Shown here: positions 35,177-36,863 of the stretch, piece after piece | Numbering within the stretch: the stretch's first letter is position 1 | Layout: the number at the start of each line of letters is the position of its first letter | Assembly: GCA_005778835.1 (NCBI GenBank) | Contig: SXMG01000156.1 | Location: forward strand, 1 to 36,863 | Direction: 5' to 3' | DNA from: Actinomycetota bacterium | GTDB taxonomy: Bacteria > Actinomycetota > Actinomycetes > Actinomycetales > Microbacteriaceae | DNA length: 36,863 nucleotides | Notes under the pieces: model-generated | Databases searched by the model: none | Seen by the model: the letters and a program-made list of their open reading frames with translations, nothing else | Told to the model about the DNA's origin: nothing | Translations under genes and position numbers: made by a program

Positions 35177-35866
35177 ATGCACCCCCTCTCCCGCACCGCC
35201 CGCTTGACCGGCGCCTTCTACCTGGGCCTCGCCATCACCGGGATGCTCGGCTTCCTGCTCATCAGGCCTCAGGTCTTCGTCTCAGGCGGCAGCGTTGCCG
35301 TGCTCGAGGCGCTCGCCGGCAACCTGCCCCTCGCTCGAGTCGGGCTGCTGCTCGAGCTCGGCATCGTGGTGACGCAGGTGCTCACCGCACTCTGGTTCTT
35401 CAAGCTCTTCCGCGGCGTGAACTCCTTCGCCGCGGGCTCGCTCGCGACCCTGGGCCTCATGAACGCGGTCGCGATTCTGGGCAGCGCCGCCTCGCTCAGC
35501 ACCGCCATCCAGCTCGCCGAGAGCTCGAGCGCCGACGCCGCCGCACAGGTCAGCCTGCTCATCGTGCTCTCTGAAGGCTTCTGGGCCGCGGGCGTCGTCT
35601 TCTTCGGCTCCTGGCTGATCCCGATGGGTCTGCTTGTACTGCAGTCGGGCTTCGCCTGGCGCTGGATCGGCTGGGTGCTCGTCGTCGGCGGCATCGGCTA
35701 CATCGCGAGCATCGTGCTCGACACCCTCGCCCCCGAGGCGGCCGACCTGGTCAGCCTGCTGACGATCCCTGCGACGATCGGCGAGTTCTCGATCTTGCTC
35801 TACCTGCTGATCCGCGGCGTGCACTCGCGCGCGCTCGTCCCCGCACGAGAGCCAGTCGCCGCGTAG
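35177..35866 (+). CDS. DUF4386 domain-containing membrane protein
   Basis: A 229-residue membrane protein with about six helices. The family pattern is clear: TARLTGAFYLGLAITGMLGF (7-26) at the start and GLLVLQSGFAWRWIGWVLVV later. The function of DUF4386 is unknown. CGGAGC precedes the ATG at 35177. The upstream twin palindromes suggest that the divergent TetR protein controls it. A strong hairpin follows 5 bp after the stop codon. Confidence 0.9.
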   Translation: MHPLSRTARLTGAFYLGLAITGMLGFLLIRPQVFVSGGSVAVLEALAGNLPLARVGLLLELGIVVTQVLTALWFFKLFRGVNSFAAGSLATLGLMNAVAILGSAASLSTAIQLAESSSADAAAQVSLLIVLSEGFWAAGVVFFGSWLIPMGLLVLQSGFAWRWIGWVLVVGGIGYIASIVLDTLAPEAADLVSLLTIPATIGEFSILLYLLIRGVHSRALVPAREPVAA

Positions 35867-35871
35867 CGAAT

Positions 35872-35901
35872 GGGTCGTCGGGCGCGGGTACCCGGCGACC
35901 C
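35872..35901. terminator. Hairpin terminator between DUF4386 and tRNA-Ala
   Basis: GGGTCGTCGGG (35872-35882) pairs with CCCGGCGACCC (35891-35901) over 11 bp (one T-G wobble) with an 8-nt loop. It lies just after the DUF4386 stop and 26 bp beyond the 3' end of the convergent tRNA. It has no T-tract, but such hairpins are common terminators in actinobacteria, and it could serve both directions. Confidence 0.6.
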
Positions 35902-35927
35902 TGATCGGGTTTGGCAGAGCGACGTGA

Positions 35928-36003
35928 TGGTGGACCTGAGGGGATTCGAACCCCTGACCTCCTCGATGCGAACGAGGCGCGCTACCAACTGCGCCACAGG
36001 CCC
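35928..36003 (-). tRNA. tRNA-Ala (anticodon CGC)
   Basis: A 76-nt cloverleaf on the minus strand. The acceptor stem GGGCCTG pairs with CAGGTCC (one G-T wobble), the anticodon stem CCTCG/CGAGG encloses loop TTCGCAT giving anticodon CGC, and the T-arm contains GGTTCGAATCC. The CCA end is encoded. It reads GCG codons, which are abundant in this high-GC window. Confidence 0.97.
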
Positions 36004-36022
36004 GTAGAGCGTCACCACCATA

Positions 36023-36676
36023 TCACCGCGGCTGGGGCGCCCCGAACGCGTTGAGCAGCCACGGCGGAGCGTGCCCCGTCACGATCACCTCGAGCTCCGG
36101 AGGCTCGTCGCTTGGGCCCGGGGTGTGCACCGAGAACGAGAATCCTCCCGATGGAGACTGCAGCCTAAGGGTCGCCGAGGCCCGCGCGAGCTCGTCATCG
36201 TTCCAGTGCGCATACTCTTCGTCCAGCTCGAGCTCGACGCCGTCGTGCACGACGCGCACCCGTCGACGGTCGACGTAGGGGCACCACGGCGGCTCGACGT
36301 GGTCCATCGGAGTCCACTCGCGCGCCTCGGTGCGCTCGCGCTCGACGTCGCCGACACCGTGCTCGCTGGCCAGCCGGTCGAGCGCCCCGCGCAGCAGGGC
36401 GACGGCATCGTGCAGCGTCATCCCCGAGTCGTCGCGGCCGTCAGCATCCGGCTCGGGATGCTCGCGCAACGCCACGACCACCTGCATAGCCGTGCGGCTC
36501 ACGCCGAGCGCCGCACCCTCGTCGCGGTGCGCCTTGCACAGCCACAGCTGGTGAGCCGGATGCCCTGGCAGGTCGCCCAGCCCAGGGTCGTCGGCCGCGC
36601 GCACGCACGAGACGAGTGACCGCGAGTCAGCGGGGTCGACGTCGGCGTCGCAGACGTCGCACAGCGGCGGTCGCAC
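36023..36676 (-). CDS. Hypothetical zinc-finger protein, first of two tandem paralogues
   Basis: A 217-residue protein I do not recognise. An N-terminal metal-binding pattern CDVC (6-9) ... CKAH (47-50) suggests a treble-clef or zinc-ribbon fold. A central block REWTPMDHVEPPWCPYVDRR (about 118-137) is shared almost exactly with the truncated gene at the right edge. The C-terminal half (about 140-217) is mixed beta-like with acidic stretches (ELELDEEYAHWNDDE). No signal peptide or membrane segment is seen. The GTG at 36676 is the start that includes the full metal site. It lies 20 bp after the stop of its paralogue and 19 bp before the tRNA. Confidence 0.7.
   Translation of the reverse strand: MRPPLCDVCDADVDPADSRSLVSCVRAADDPGLGDLPGHPAHQLWLCKAHRDEGAALGVSRTAMQVVVALREHPEPDADGRDDSGMTLHDAVALLRGALDRLASEHGVGDVERERTEAREWTPMDHVEPPWCPYVDRRRVRVVHDGVELELDEEYAHWNDDELARASATLRLQSPSGGFSFSVHTPGPSDEPPELEVIVTGHAPPWLLNAFGAPQPR
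36251..36333 (-). repeat. Tandem gene duplication segment, copy A (copy B at 36781-36863)
   Basis: This 83-bp segment recurs 530 bp to the right with about 8 mismatches; the final 34 bp are identical. Copy B reaches the window edge, so the repeat may be longer. It encodes the shared REWTPMDH...PPWCPYVDRR block. Confidence 0.8.
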
Positions 36677-36696
36677 CGTGATCCGCTCGAGCAGAC

Positions 36697-36863
36697 TCAG
36701 CTGGCCGCGCGCCGGCGGCGCAGCACCTCGTCGAGGTCGGGCGGGCGCGTCGGCAACTGGTCGACGAGGCCCATGCGGGCGACGCGTACACTTCGACGAT
36801 CAACGTAGGGGCACCAGGGCGGCTCGGCATGGTCCATCGGAGTCCACTCGCGCGCCTCGGTGC
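36697..36863 (-). CDS. Paralogue of the zinc-finger protein (C-terminal fragment at window edge)
   Basis: The gene runs off the right edge; only its last 54 complete codons are seen, ending in TGA at 36697-36699. The visible part begins TEAREWTPMDHAEPPWCPYV, nearly identical to the neighbour's central block, then diverges to a short basic tail ending in EVLRRRRAAS. At DNA level 36781-36863 aligns with 36251-36333 without gaps and with about 8 mismatches in 83 bp. It therefore lacks the acidic C-terminal half of its paralogue. Probably the two form a tandem duplicated operon. Confidence 0.72.
   Translation of the reverse strand, partial: TEAREWTPMDHAEPPWCPYVDRRSVRVARMGLVDQLPTRPPDLDEVLRRRRAAS

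Overview
The window is a dense, high-GC (about 70%) stretch of actinobacterial chromosome. Frequent GTG starts, a SufU-type Fe-S scaffold, two deazaflavin (F420)-type nitroreductases, an actinobacterial SOS box and many leaderless-looking starts all fit Actinomycetota. The protein style looks like Microbacteriaceae, but that family assignment is inference. I see no transposase, integrase, phage gene or CRISPR array. The window reads as core plus ordinary accessory chromosome.

Left part (1-8,917): the 5' end of a class I ribonucleotide reductase alpha gene (minus strand) has a rich upstream region: two NrdR-box-like sites exactly 32 bp apart, a long dyad built from DnaA-box-like words, and a terminator-like hairpin in the presumed leader. 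Then come an MFS transporter, an FMN reductase, an alpha/beta hydrolase, and a minus-strand run of aldo/keto reductase - MFS_3 exporter - siderophore-interacting protein. A second alpha/beta hydrolase and a DUF4349 lipoprotein are transcribed divergently.

Mannitol PTS block (8,923-16,394): a minus-strand operon encodes a stand-alone IIB-like protein, HPr, enzyme I, mannitol IICB, mannitol IIA and mannitol-1-phosphate dehydrogenase. Divergent to it is a PRD-containing MtlR-type activator with C-terminal IIB-like and IIA domains. The whole phosphorelay from PEP to mannitol, its dehydrogenase and its regulator sit in one locus.

Middle part (16,398-25,779): a small DUF6504-like gene lies behind a perfect SOS box. 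Next are a hydrolase/TetR divergent pair with twin operators, a deazaflavin-type oxidoreductase, and a sufU-sufS pair. The SufS has Asn where the PLP-binding Lys should be. A long intergenic hairpin, small membrane proteins, an Asp/Glu racemase-family protein, a DUF389 membrane protein, a Dabb protein and release factor 3 (prfC) follow.

Right part (25,792-36,863): a short UvrA-like (DrrC/UvrA2-type) ABC protein is divergent from an MFS-MerR operon, which resembles a drug-resistance module. Then come a terpene-cyclase-fold-like protein, a DHFR/RibD-like protein, a TetR divergent from an unusual epimerase with a membrane-anchored C-terminal tail, a TetR-F420-type oxidoreductase operon divergent from a DUF4386 membrane protein, and a tRNA-Ala(CGC). 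Last are two tandem paralogous zinc-finger genes, the second running off the window.

The observations I would follow first are the SufS-like protein lacking its Schiff-base lysine (19,890-19,892), the SOS-box-controlled orphan DUF6504 gene, the layered nrdA regulatory region, the 18-bp hairpin at 20,768-20,826, and the window-wide pattern of TANNNT elements placed 6-7 nt before start codons.
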